In this document: one piece after another, positions 42,631 through 51,057 of the stretch
Position numbering within the stretch: the first letter of the stretch is position 1
Layout: every line of letters begins with the position of its first letter
NCBI GenBank assembly: GCA_016933835.1
Contig: JAFGAC010000106.1
Span: 1 to 64,000, forward strand
DNA length: 64,000 nucleotides
Direction: 5' to 3'
Source of the DNA: Clostridiales bacterium
GTDB lineage: Bacteria > Bacillota > Clostridia > Peptostreptococcales > Acidaminobacteraceae
Position numbers and translations under genes: made by a program
The notes under the pieces: model-generated
Databases searched by the model: none
Told to the model about the DNA's origin: nothing
Seen by the model: only the letters and a program-made list of their open reading frames with translations

Positions 42631-43650
42631 ATGAATTTTAAAGAGGCTAGAGAAAATGTACGTAAAATTGAAGGATTTTCATGTCGTGCCTGCAAGGAAT
42701 GTAACGGGGTTGTATGTCGAGGTGAAATACCTGGCGTAGGCGGTAAAGGCACTGGCTCTGGGTTTATTAGAAATTATAATAAAGTACAGGAAATTCTATT
42801 GAATATGGATACTTTATATACACCTGAGAAAGTGGATACTTCAATAGAACTTTTCGGGAAAACATTCAATTTGCCGATATTTGCGGCACCTATTGGAGGA
42901 CTTTTTACGATTTATGGGGATAAATTAACAGACTATGAATATTCAAAACATATATTGGAAGGATGTAAATTAGGTGGCGGTGCAGGATTTTTAGGCGACG
43001 GTATCAAAGAAGAACATTTTGAAGGCCCGATGAGTGCTTTGAAAGATGTCAGTGGATGGGGAGTACCGACAATCAAACCTTGGGAAAATGAAGAGATTTT
43101 TCATAAACTTGACCGTGCAGAGGAAGAAGGTGCTATGGCTATAGCTATGGATGTCGATGCTGCAGGGCTTTCAATTTTAGCTGCAGCAGGAAAGCCTGTG
43201 AGTCCTAAATCAGAAGCAGATTTGAAGGCTTATGTCGCACATACTGATATACCTTTTATCGTCAAGGGAATCATGACCGTACAAGGCGCACTTAAAGCTT
43301 TGGAAGCTGGAGCTTACGGTATAGTTGTATCAAATCATGGTGGAAGAGTATTGGATCACACACCTTCAACAGTTGAAGTTCTGCCTGAAATTGCAGCAGC
43401 AGTCAAAGGAAAAATGAAAATATTCATCGATGGCGGCATCAGAAGCGGTTATGATGTACTCAAGGTATTGGCTCTTGGAGCTGATGCAGTACTTATAGGT
43501 AGACCATATGCTGTTGCAGCATATGGTGGTGGAACTGAAGCAGTGAAATCATATACAGAACAGTTGGGAGCAGAACTAAAGGATGCCATGATTATGACGG
43601 GTTGCTTGAAATTAAGTGATATTAATGAAAGTAAAATATATGTGAAATAA
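42631..43650 (+). CDS. FMN-dependent alpha-hydroxy-acid oxidizing protein with N-terminal cysteine cluster
   Basis: 339 residues, TIM-barrel flavoprotein of the lactate dehydrogenase/lactate oxidase family. The catalytic histidine and substrate arginine lie in SNHGGRVLDHTPSTVEVLP, and the FMN phosphate site is FIDGGIRSGYDVLKVLALGADAVLIGRP (split here: DGGIRSG and GADAVLIGRP). Before the barrel is a cysteine cluster C18xxC21xxC24xxxxC29, which might bind Fe-S or zinc. The barrel differs from classical enzymes in the middle (IYGDKLTDYEYSKH). A physiological substrate such as lactate is only a guess. Confidence 0.87.
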   Translation: MNFKEARENVRKIEGFSCRACKECNGVVCRGEIPGVGGKGTGSGFIRNYNKVQEILLNMDTLYTPEKVDTSIELFGKTFNLPIFAAPIGGLFTIYGDKLTDYEYSKHILEGCKLGGGAGFLGDGIKEEHFEGPMSALKDVSGWGVPTIKPWENEEIFHKLDRAEEEGAMAIAMDVDAAGLSILAAAGKPVSPKSEADLKAYVAHTDIPFIVKGIMTVQGALKALEAGAYGIVVSNHGGRVLDHTPSTVEVLPEIAAAVKGKMKIFIDGGIRSGYDVLKVLALGADAVLIGRPYAVAAYGGGTEAVKSYTEQLGAELKDAMIMTGCLKLSDINESKIYVK

Positions 43651-43670
43651 AGGCTTTATAGCCTTTATTT
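43649..43670 (+). terminator. Terminator after the hydroxyacid oxidase gene
   Basis: AAAGGC / GCCTTT stem with a six-base loop, followed by ATTTTG. Confidence 0.65.
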
Positions 43671-43693
43671 TGTATATTTTCAAGGAGGAAGTT

Positions 43694-45415
43694 ATGAATA
43701 GTTCAAATTTGTTGAATCTTTTGGATTATAATGAATTCATTATTGAAAAAAAAGAGCAACTAAAAAAAGAATTTCATTTTGACAATATGTATCTTTATTT
43801 GAAAAACACGTTCAAGAACCAAGAAATATATTCATTTTGCACTGTAGAAGATAAATCTGAAAGCGCAGAAATCAATCGCTGCATAATGAATTTCAACAGC
43901 AAAGAAAAAATGGATGTGGATGAGGAATATAAATTCGAAAATTTTACTTTTAAATTAGTTGATGATTCGGAGAATTTTGTTTTTGAAAAATCTAAATTTG
44001 AAATCTATATAGAATTGAATAATTATTCAAAATATAGAGAAGCACCATTTGGTTTTGTAGTTTTTTCATTTACAAAAGATAAAAAACATCATGATATAAA
44101 GTCGCTGATTAAAGAAAATTCCCAGTTGGAGATATTTTTAAAAGAATTGGTTGTATTTAAATATCAATTGTTGTCCTACTGTAAAATTTATGAGTCCATT
44201 GATCAATTCACTGAAATATTGAAATTGAAATATCATTACATGCCATACCATATGAGCAATGTTGCAAATTTGGCGATTGAAATGTCTAATAAGCTCAATC
44301 TTGATTCATATAGTGTTTTAAATTTATATTTTGCTTCAATCATACATGACGTAGGTAAAATATATATTTCAGATGATATCTTAAATAAACCTGATAAACT
44401 TACAAATGAAGAATTCGATGTGGTTAAAACTCATTCGGAATTGAGCTGCACAATTGCAAAAACGATTTTTTGTGGAACGGATGATTTAGTAGATGTTCCA
44501 TTGTTTGTCAGGCATCATCATGAGAGATTTGACGGAAGAGGATACCCTGATGGTCTTGTGAAAGATGAAATTCCTTTTTTGAGTCAAATTATAGGGATAT
44601 GTGATGCTGTTGATGCTATGAGATCAAATAAGCCTTATGCGGGTGCAGGGAGTTTTGAAGAGATTGTAAAAGAGTTGAAAAAATGTTCCGGGTCACAGTT
44701 CAATCCAAAATTGGTTGACGTGATGATTGATGTATTAATGGAAGTCTACGATAATAAATATTATCTCGACATAGAAAAATTGAAATATATTCCAAATACA
44801 TCTTTGAATTTTATTGATAAAAAAACAAATACACATCATTCAGTAATGGGAACTTTCAATTTTATTGTCGGAAAAGCAAAATTCATAATCAAAAACAAAG
44901 AAATAATGGACAGCATAAAATCAATAGAAAAGTTATCAGAGGCTAAAATAAGCTATATCTATATGGATAACCTTTATGAATATCATGTTGATATTAATGC
45001 GATTGAAGATGATGAAATTTCTCTGTCCAATTTGATTAAAATACCAGGAGATCAATTGTTTTCAGTAAATTGGGTTGTAAAAGGAAATTTGATGATTGAA
45101 ATGAAGACTATTCCTATTATGATTTTCAGAATTGGCGCAAAAGGATTGGCATTTAAAATGGATTCAGCAATCGGTTCTCAAATTTTAAAATATAATGTAA
45201 GCGAAGGCAAAGTTCAATTCAAACTTGAATTGGAAGGCATGGTGGATATATATAAATTGGAAGTTAAAATTATCAGATATTATTTGTTCAATAATGATTA
45301 TCGCTTTGTTTTGGAGTATGTAAATATTCCAGAGAAGGATCGAGACACATTATTTAAATACCTGTTTAGAAAACAGATAAAAGAAAAAATGATAACTCAA
45401 AAAGGTCACAGCTAA
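43694..45415 (+). CDS. HD-GYP cyclic-di-GMP phosphodiesterase with PilZ-like C-terminus
   Basis: 573 residues. The HD-GYP domain has H218D219VGKIYISDDILNKP, then HHHERFDGRGYPDG (GYP at 283-285); all metal-binding and GYP residues are intact, so hydrolysis of c-di-GMP is expected. The N-terminal 165 residues are of unknown type, possibly GAF-like. The C-terminal 190 residues resemble YcgR-N plus PilZ folds (ending YVNIPEKDRDTLFKYLFRKQ), but the RxxxR and DxSxxG c-di-GMP motifs are not clear. AAGGAGG six bases before ATG 43694. Confidence 0.88.
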   Translation: MNSSNLLNLLDYNEFIIEKKEQLKKEFHFDNMYLYLKNTFKNQEIYSFCTVEDKSESAEINRCIMNFNSKEKMDVDEEYKFENFTFKLVDDSENFVFEKSKFEIYIELNNYSKYREAPFGFVVFSFTKDKKHHDIKSLIKENSQLEIFLKELVVFKYQLLSYCKIYESIDQFTEILKLKYHYMPYHMSNVANLAIEMSNKLNLDSYSVLNLYFASIIHDVGKIYISDDILNKPDKLTNEEFDVVKTHSELSCTIAKTIFCGTDDLVDVPLFVRHHHERFDGRGYPDGLVKDEIPFLSQIIGICDAVDAMRSNKPYAGAGSFEEIVKELKKCSGSQFNPKLVDVMIDVLMEVYDNKYYLDIEKLKYIPNTSLNFIDKKTNTHHSVMGTFNFIVGKAKFIIKNKEIMDSIKSIEKLSEAKISYIYMDNLYEYHVDINAIEDDEISLSNLIKIPGDQLFSVNWVVKGNLMIEMKTIPIMIFRIGAKGLAFKMDSAIGSQILKYNVSEGKVQFKLELEGMVDIYKLEVKIIRYYLFNNDYRFVLEYVNIPEKDRDTLFKYLFRKQIKEKMITQKGHS

Positions 45416-45434
45416 GTAATTGTGATCTTTTTTT
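45401..45434 (+). terminator. Terminator after the HD-GYP gene
   Basis: AAAGGTCACA / TGTGATCTTT stem (one G-U pair) with a ten-base loop containing the stop codon, then a T-run. Confidence 0.8.
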
Positions 45435-45577
45435 ATGGATATTTTGTATGGTTCGATGAAAACAACAATGACGTATATGATTCAGGAGAGAAAGTTGCCT
45501 CAGAAATAGTGGTTAAGTTGTTGCATGGAAATGAAATAATGGCTTCAATAAAGACAACCCCTTGTACAAAAGATTAA
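45434..45577 (+). pseudogene. Fossil fragment of an SdrD_B-type surface adhesin repeat
   Basis: The frame TAT 45434 to TAA 45577 has no start codon or ribosome site, but encodes YGYFVWFDENNNDVYDSGEK followed by a VVKLL strand and ASIKTT. This matches the SdrD_B/Cna-B-like repeat pattern G-x-V-W-x-D-x-N-x-N-x-x-x-D-x-G-E with its calcium-binding loop. Only about one third to one half of a repeat remains. It is enclosed between the terminators of the HD-GYP gene and YaiI, so it is not transcribed by design. It probably remains from a deleted large cell-wall protein gene. Confidence 0.65.
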
Positions 45578-45602
45578 GAATCTTTTAGTATCAAGAGGTT
45601 GT
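45554..45602 (-). terminator. Terminator of the YaiI gene (minus strand)
   Basis: ACAACCTCTTG pairs with CAAGGGGTTGT on the minus strand around an inner AAAAGATT/AATCTTTT hairpin; the gene's stop is in the stem. Confidence 0.75.
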
Positions 45603-46046
45603 TATTTGCTTTGTTATTTTTTCAATCAATGATTCAAAGTTTTCTGTGAATATTTTGTTGTCAGAATGTTTTCTTTTCTTTATGTGGGAATAGATTTTAT
45701 GTTTTCTTCTCATGTTTTCATTGAAATGTCTCTGATTTAGTAGTTGATCAATATTATCTTGTGTGATATACATTCCGTTTTGGGTAATGACATGAGAACC
45801 TTTCGACAAGGCCATGGCAGCCAGTCCATAATCCTGAGTAATTATGATATCATTCTTGTCTGAATGGTTTACGATATAGAAATCGGCACTGTCCCGAGAT
45901 ATATCTACAGTCACGACTTCAGCATAATCACTTGATATATTATGGGCATAATTTTTTACAATGACTGCTTCAATTCTCTTTTCTTTTGCAATGGCAACTG
46001 CTGTTTCAACAACAGGACAACCATCCGCATCTATAAATAATTTCAT
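45591..46046 (-). CDS. YaiI/YqxD family protein (UPF0178, DUF188)
   Basis: 151 residues. The N-terminal IDADGCPVVETAV and the later ITQDYGLAAMALSKGSHVI are the diagnostic UPF0178 motifs; aspartates in both suggest a PIN-like nuclease fold. The biochemical function is unknown. AGGTGATGAA precedes the ATG. It is divergent from the following methyltransferase. Confidence 0.92.
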   Translation of the reverse strand: MKLFIDADGCPVVETAVAIAKEKRIEAVIVKNYAHNISSDYAEVVTVDISRDSADFYIVNHSDKNDIIITQDYGLAAMALSKGSHVITQNGMYITQDNIDQLLNQRHFNENMRRKHKIYSHIKKRKHSDNKIFTENFESLIEKITKQITTS

Positions 46047-46135
46047 TTCATCACCTAATTCATTATAGCAAATTTGATGGAAGATTAAAGGGTTTGCTGA
46101 TATACTTATAAAAAACTCGTAAGGAGAATGGTATT

Positions 46136-46735
46136 ATGGATTTTGCATCTTTAGGTTATGATGCTTTTATGTATTATTTTGAAAAAAGAGGACTAGAGAA
46201 ATTGAGAAGTGAATTGTTAAGCGGAGTCAATGGCAATGTTTTAGAGCTTGGTCCGGGAACAGGCATCAACTTGCAGTACTATAATAGAAATATAATTGAA
46301 TCATTGACATATATCGATATAAAATTCAAGCCAAGCCTTGAAGAAAAAGCAAAGAAAATATGTCCATCTGTTACGCTTATTCAAGGGGATGCAGAGAAAC
46401 TGCCATTTGCTGATAAAACTTTTGACAGTGTTGTTTTTACGTTGGTTTTTTGTAGTGTCATCAATCCAAGAATAGGTCTTGAAGAAGTTAAAAGAGTTTT
46501 AAAAGATGATGGTAAAATTTATTTCATGGAGCATGTTGAACCTCACAAAGGATGGATGAAACCAGTTTTCAATAAAATCAATCCAGCTTGGCATTCTTTT
46601 TCCGGAGGATGCAATCTAAACAGAAATACATTTACTGAATTTGAAAAAGCTGGAATTGAAGCTGTTTTGATTGGCAAAAAATTCAATGATATTTTTATAG
46701 CAGGCGTTGGAATTAAAAAAATGTCACGTGATTGA
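46136..46735 (+). CDS. Class I SAM-dependent methyltransferase (UbiE-like)
   Basis: 199 residues. SAM site VLELGPGTGINLQYY (about 37-51), acidic residue in YIDIKFKPSLEEKA, motif II QGDAEKLPFADKTFDSVV, and YFMEHVEPH. This is the Methyltransf_11 type seen in UbiE and in human METTL7-like proteins. The start follows AAGGAGAATGGT. The substrate is unknown. Confidence 0.88.
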   Translation: MDFASLGYDAFMYYFEKRGLEKLRSELLSGVNGNVLELGPGTGINLQYYNRNIIESLTYIDIKFKPSLEEKAKKICPSVTLIQGDAEKLPFADKTFDSVVFTLVFCSVINPRIGLEEVKRVLKDDGKIYFMEHVEPHKGWMKPVFNKINPAWHSFSGGCNLNRNTFTEFEKAGIEAVLIGKKFNDIFIAGVGIKKMSRD

Positions 46736-46784
46736 CATAATGGACTGATATTATTAAAGAAAAAGATTTGAAAGAAGGACAAAA

Positions 46785-47642
46785 ATGGAACTACTTATAA
46801 ATGTAGTGTTGGCATGGTCAGCGGTGATACTGGTCGTTTTATTATCAATTATATGGATTCTAAGAATTTACATTAAAAAAAAGGCTATAAAAAATCGAAA
46901 AAAATTTATTTATAGAGTTAATCGTATTTTGAGGAAAAATCATAAATCAATAGGAATTTCAATGGTTTTAGTTGGGATTTTACATGGTGTTTTTTCCAGC
47001 TATGATATTTTGAGTTTTAATCTTGGAACATTGCTGTCTGTTATGACAATATTACTAGGATTGACATTTTATTTAAGGAAAAAATTTCCAGTCGAAAGAA
47101 TATGGATGAAAATTCATCGGCTACTAGTTGTTGCAGTCGTGATTTTAATACCAATGCATATTGTTGAGGTAGGCGGTGTGGTAGGATTTGACAGGTTGCT
47201 AGCTGAATTCACTGAAACTGAAATTGTGTATGATGATATGACGGGCAATATTTATCAAGATGGTGTTTATACAGGTGTTGGTCGCGGGTATAGGGATGGG
47301 TTGACAGTTGAAGTAACGCTCAGCAACAATTTGATTGAAGATATTCAAATTGTTTCTCATAATGAGAGAGGATATGAGTATTATATGCCTGCATTTGATC
47401 AAGTGCCTGAAGAAATAATCGACAGCCAAAGTTTGAACGTAGATGTTGTTTCAGGTTCGACCTATTCATCAAGAGGAATCATTCAAGGTGTATGTGATGC
47501 TTTAACAACAGCTTTAGTATCTGGTGAAGTTCTAAAGGACACACCTATCGTCACAACAGAAGAAGAACATACCGGCGGTGGAAATGGTACTGGCAACGGG
47601 AAAGGAAAGAATAGAATAAATGAAGAGGAAACTGATAATTGA
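46785..47642 (+). CDS. Membrane haem-b domain fused to flavinylated FMN-binding domain
   Basis: 285 residues. The first 130 form four or five helices with two histidine pairs of identical spacing, H53/H67 and H111/H125, the H-x13-H pattern of ferric-reductase/NOX-like two-haem membrane cytochromes. Residues about 155-250 form an FMN_bind (NqrC/RnfG-type) domain, with D220VVSGST226, matching the motif in which ApbE attaches FMN to threonine. A GN-rich tail follows. Predicted role: electron transfer from the membrane to an extracytoplasmic flavin. No ApbE gene is in this window. Overlaps the next gene by 23 bases. Confidence 0.82.
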   Translation: MELLINVVLAWSAVILVVLLSIIWILRIYIKKKAIKNRKKFIYRVNRILRKNHKSIGISMVLVGILHGVFSSYDILSFNLGTLLSVMTILLGLTFYLRKKFPVERIWMKIHRLLVVAVVILIPMHIVEVGGVVGFDRLLAEFTETEIVYDDMTGNIYQDGVYTGVGRGYRDGLTVEVTLSNNLIEDIQIVSHNERGYEYYMPAFDQVPEEIIDSQSLNVDVVSGSTYSSRGIIQGVCDALTTALVSGEVLKDTPIVTTEEEHTGGGNGTGNGKGKNRINEEETDN

Positions 47643-48330
47643 TGATCTTGAAAGAGATGTCGATATTCAATGGAAGAATATAAAGAATATCATACTGAAG
47701 ATAAAAGATGATGGGACGATTGTAATAAGTGCGCCGAAAGGCGTACTTATTCAAAGAATCAATCTTTTCTTGGAAGAACATATCGAATGGATTGAAAATA
47801 GAATCAGTGTCATAGAGCGGAATAAAAAAAAGAAATGGCAGCTTGAGAATGGTGGAACTATAAGGATTTTAGGAATAGATTATAAAGTCAATATTTTTGC
47901 ATCTGATGAAAATTTTATAAAATTGAATATGAATCAATTCGATATTTATACAAAGAAATCAGAAAATCTGGACTATAGTATGAAAATAGTAGATAAGTGG
48001 ATTAGAAATGAGTCGGCTAAAGTGTTTCAAGAATCATTTGAGAGCACTATACAAAACATGATTTCATACAAAAAATACAAGATTGATATAAAGCCTAGGA
48101 AAATGTCAAAGAGGTGGGGAACTTGCTATCCGCAAAAGGCAGTTATTCATCTTAATAGCAAGTTGTTTCATGCGCCGAAAGAATTGATCGATTATGTAGT
48201 CATTCATGAAATCATTCATTTAAAGGTGCCAAACCATTCTGAAAAGTTCTACAGTGAAATGGAAATTTACTGTGAAAATTGGAAAGAAAAAAGAAAAAAA
48301 TTAAATTCTGAATATTATGGTTATTTGTAA
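47620..48330 (+). CDS. YgjP-type M48 family metallopeptidase (DUF45)
   Basis: 236 residues. Zinc site HEIIHLKVPNHSEKFY (HExxH plus third histidine) and the family block KRWGTCYPQKAVIHLNSKL match YgjP/DUF45 proteins, which are SprT-like metalloproteases often linked to restriction or stress loci. It starts inside the preceding gene; coupling suggests co-expression, without a known link in function. Confidence 0.88.
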   Translation: MKRKLIIDDLERDVDIQWKNIKNIILKIKDDGTIVISAPKGVLIQRINLFLEEHIEWIENRISVIERNKKKKWQLENGGTIRILGIDYKVNIFASDENFIKLNMNQFDIYTKKSENLDYSMKIVDKWIRNESAKVFQESFESTIQNMISYKKYKIDIKPRKMSKRWGTCYPQKAVIHLNSKLFHAPKELIDYVVIHEIIHLKVPNHSEKFYSEMEIYCENWKEKRKKLNSEYYGYL

Positions 48331-48352
48331 AAGACAATATTTGTCTTTTGTT
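48329..48352 (+). terminator. Terminator after the YgjP-type gene
   Basis: AAAAGACAA / TTGTCTTTT stem with a TAT loop and following T-rich stretch. Confidence 0.8.
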
Positions 48353-48447
48353 TTTTTGTGATTTGAGATATCATTAAGATAATAACTGTCAATAAATATT
48401 AGTTAATGATAATAAATATCAAAAAAATATGTTAAATGGAGGATTTT

Positions 48448-49839
48448 ATGCAAAAATATGATTTAATTGTGATAGGAATGGGACCGGCTGGAATGACAAT
48501 TTCCGGGATGGCTTCACATATGGGAATGAAGGTTCTAGGCATTGATGCACACAAAGTTGGTGGAGAATGCTTGAACAATGGGTGCATACCAAGTAAGTCT
48601 TTATTGAAAGCGGCATCTTTGAAAGAAGCTGCTTCACATTTAGAAAATTTCGGATTGAAACTTAATGGAGATATTGAAGTTGATAGTCCGATGCAAGTAG
48701 TGCAAAAGCAGTTGGAAATGCTGACTGGACCAAGTTTGCTTGAAAAATTCAATCTTGTGGATTTAGTCATAAAAAAAGGATTTGCAAAATTCTTAGATGA
48801 GCATTCTATTGAAGTCAATGGTGAAAGATACACGGCTGACCTCATCTTCATCGCAACGGGAACAAAACCTTTTATTCCACCGATACCTGGTATAAATGAC
48901 GTGCCGATACTTACTAACTTGAATATGTTTCAATTGGAAAACATACCTAAACAATTGTCTATCATAGGTGGCGGTGCAATTGGAACTGAAATGGCACAAG
49001 CCTTTTCAAGACTTGGAAGTGAGGTTGTTTTGGTTCAAATGGATCCCCATTTGATTCCTGCAGGTGATAAAGAAGCTGCTGAAGTATTAGAAGACAGCTT
49101 TAGAAAAGAAGGAATTCAGGTATTCAATTCAACTGCGATATCGAAAGTAGAGCAAATAGATGGAAAAATTATTATGCATACAGATAAAGGTTCATTTGAA
49201 TCAGATAAACTCTTAGTTGCGACTGGAAGACAACCTGTATTAGAGCCATTAGCTCTTGAAAATGCGGGAATAGAATATACAAAAAAGGGTATTGTTGTGG
49301 ATGAATTCAATCGGACAAACAAGAAAAATATTTATGCAATCGGAGATTGCAATGGTCAGTGGTTGCTTTCACATGCAGCGATGCATCAAGCAATGGTTTC
49401 TTTGATGCAGGCGCTTAGCGGGAAAGAAGACGCAAAATACAATCGTTCAAATTTCCCAGTGCCATGGTCAGTATTCACTTCACCGGAGGTTGCACAAGTA
49501 GGAATGACTGAAAAGCAGATTAAGGAAAAAGGCATTGCCTATATGGTTGTCAAAGAGAATTACAATACTTATGCTAGGGCGATTACTGACGGTGCGACTG
49601 AAGGCTTTGTGAAAGTACTGACAGATTCTAAAGGTACTATTTATGGCGTTACCATTGTCGGAGAAGTAGCAAGTGAGTTGATCCAGGAGTGGACAATGGC
49701 TATTCAGAATCAACTTACTATGTTCAATGTATTAATGATGCAGCATTCATTTCCTACAATTTCACTGTTGAACAAGACAGTTGCTGAGAAGTGGATGATG
49801 ATGATGGCAAAAATGGGTGATATTAGAAATTTATTATAA
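48448..49839 (+). CDS. Dihydrolipoamide dehydrogenase/MerA-family NAD(P)-disulfide oxidoreductase
   Basis: 463 residues. FAD site VIGMGPAGMTISGMA, redox pair GGECLNNGCIPSKSLL, NAD(P) site IIGGGAIGTEMAQAFSRLG, second FAD site IYAIGDCN and C-terminal dimer domain with MMQHSFPTISLLNKTVAEKW. The last block lacks the HPxxxE form of true lipoamide dehydrogenases, so it belongs with MerA-like or unassigned members. GGAGG five bases before ATG 48448 fixes the start. Monocistronic, framed by terminators. Confidence 0.9.
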   Translation: MQKYDLIVIGMGPAGMTISGMASHMGMKVLGIDAHKVGGECLNNGCIPSKSLLKAASLKEAASHLENFGLKLNGDIEVDSPMQVVQKQLEMLTGPSLLEKFNLVDLVIKKGFAKFLDEHSIEVNGERYTADLIFIATGTKPFIPPIPGINDVPILTNLNMFQLENIPKQLSIIGGGAIGTEMAQAFSRLGSEVVLVQMDPHLIPAGDKEAAEVLEDSFRKEGIQVFNSTAISKVEQIDGKIIMHTDKGSFESDKLLVATGRQPVLEPLALENAGIEYTKKGIVVDEFNRTNKKNIYAIGDCNGQWLLSHAAMHQAMVSLMQALSGKEDAKYNRSNFPVPWSVFTSPEVAQVGMTEKQIKEKGIAYMVVKENYNTYARAITDGATEGFVKVLTDSKGTIYGVTIVGEVASELIQEWTMAIQNQLTMFNVLMMQHSFPTISLLNKTVAEKWMMMMAKMGDIRNLL

Positions 49840-49847
49840 AATTAATC

Positions 49848-49884
49848 AAAAAAGATATTGGTAATGTAAATCAATATCTTTTTT
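49848..49884 (+). terminator. Terminator after the disulfide oxidoreductase gene
   Basis: AAAAAAGATATTG / CAATATCTTTTTT, 13-bp stem, 11-base loop. Confidence 0.88.
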
Positions 49885-49951
49885 ATATTTTAATTTATTT
49901 AAAAAGGATATTTAAGCTAGTTGTTGAATAAGAAGTGAGGGGGAGTTTTTA

Positions 49952-50875
49952 ATGGAAAATTTTAAACATATTTTTGGACCAGTTCCTTCTCGCAGATTGG
50001 GTTTGTCTCTTGGAATCAGTCCGATACCTGAAGGATATTGTAATTATTCATGTATTTATTGTCAATTGGGACGAACCGACAATATGACGAATACAAGGCA
50101 ATATTTTTATAAAGTATCTGAGATAATTGATGAATTTAAAATTTGGCTTGATACTGGAAAAAAAGTAGATGTAATAACTATTGTAGGAGAAGGGGAACCT
50201 ACTTTATTCCGAAATTTAGGACAATTGATTAGAGAGATAAAAAAATTGACTAAAATTCCTGTCGCTGTAATTACAAATGGCGGATTGCTTTATGAAGAAG
50301 AAGTACGAGAAGATTTAAGTTATGCTGATATCGTATTGCCTTCTTTTGATGCATCCAATAAAGAAGATTTTGTAAAAATAAACAGACCCTATGGGAAATT
50401 GGACTGCTTCAAAGTATTGAATGGATTGAAAATATTTTCTGAAGTTTATCAAGGGCAGCTTTGGATAGAAACAATGCTGATTAAAGATTATAATGATTCG
50501 GATGAAAAATTGTTTAGTTTAAAAAGAATTCTGGATGAAATCAAATATGACCGATTATTTATAAATACACCAGTGAGACCACCTGCAGAAAAATATGTTG
50601 AAGAGCCCACAAATAAAGCTATTGAAAGGGCTGTGGAAATATTGGGAGGAACAGCAATCAATCATCTTGCTTCAAATGGATTTTCAAGTGATATAAAGGA
50701 TGATTACGAAGCGATCAAGAGCATTATAAAAAGGCATCCCATGAATCAATATGAGATCAAATCTTTTTTAGAATCAAGAGATTGTGAAGAAATAGCAAAA
50801 ATTCAAGATAGGTTGAAAAATGATGAAGAAGTAACCTCGATTCAATATAAAGGCTATATAACTTACAGAATTTAA
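49952..50875 (+). CDS. Radical SAM protein (COG0731 type)
   Basis: 307 residues. The cluster-binding motif is CNYSCIYCQLG (CxxxCxxC), preceded by GPVPSRRLGLSLGISPIPEG, a signature of the COG0731 group related to wybutosine enzyme TYW1. GEGEPTLF is the SAM-binding glycine region. The C-terminal 90 residues may form a small winged helix (HPMNQYEIKSFLESRDCEE). Reaction unknown. GGGGGAG precedes the ATG. Confidence 0.9.
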   Translation: MENFKHIFGPVPSRRLGLSLGISPIPEGYCNYSCIYCQLGRTDNMTNTRQYFYKVSEIIDEFKIWLDTGKKVDVITIVGEGEPTLFRNLGQLIREIKKLTKIPVAVITNGGLLYEEEVREDLSYADIVLPSFDASNKEDFVKINRPYGKLDCFKVLNGLKIFSEVYQGQLWIETMLIKDYNDSDEKLFSLKRILDEIKYDRLFINTPVRPPAEKYVEEPTNKAIERAVEILGGTAINHLASNGFSSDIKDDYEAIKSIIKRHPMNQYEIKSFLESRDCEEIAKIQDRLKNDEEVTSIQYKGYITYRI

Positions 50876-50906
50876 AAGATTACCTTTGGTGTAGTCTTTT
50901 TTTTTT
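50874..50906 (+). terminator. Terminator after the radical SAM gene
   Basis: AAAAGATTAC / GTAGTCTTTT stem with one T-G pair, followed by a run of T. Confidence 0.75.
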
Positions 50907-51057
50907 GAATAAAATTAAAAACGCAATCCCCTTCTATAATTTAAATTTAGGAGGGGTTAGTTTTTATCAGCGAATAATCGCTGATGTATGTTTTTTGTCA
51001 ATAGAATATGATATAATTAAACAAGAACAATAGTTTGTACTTAGAGGTGTTAAGTTA

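Noticed and set aside
48360-48445. Fur- or PerR-type operator upstream of the disulfide oxidoreductase gene
   Set aside because: TTAATGATAATAAATATC has some resemblance, but in such A+T-rich DNA the match is not better than chance and symmetry is poor.
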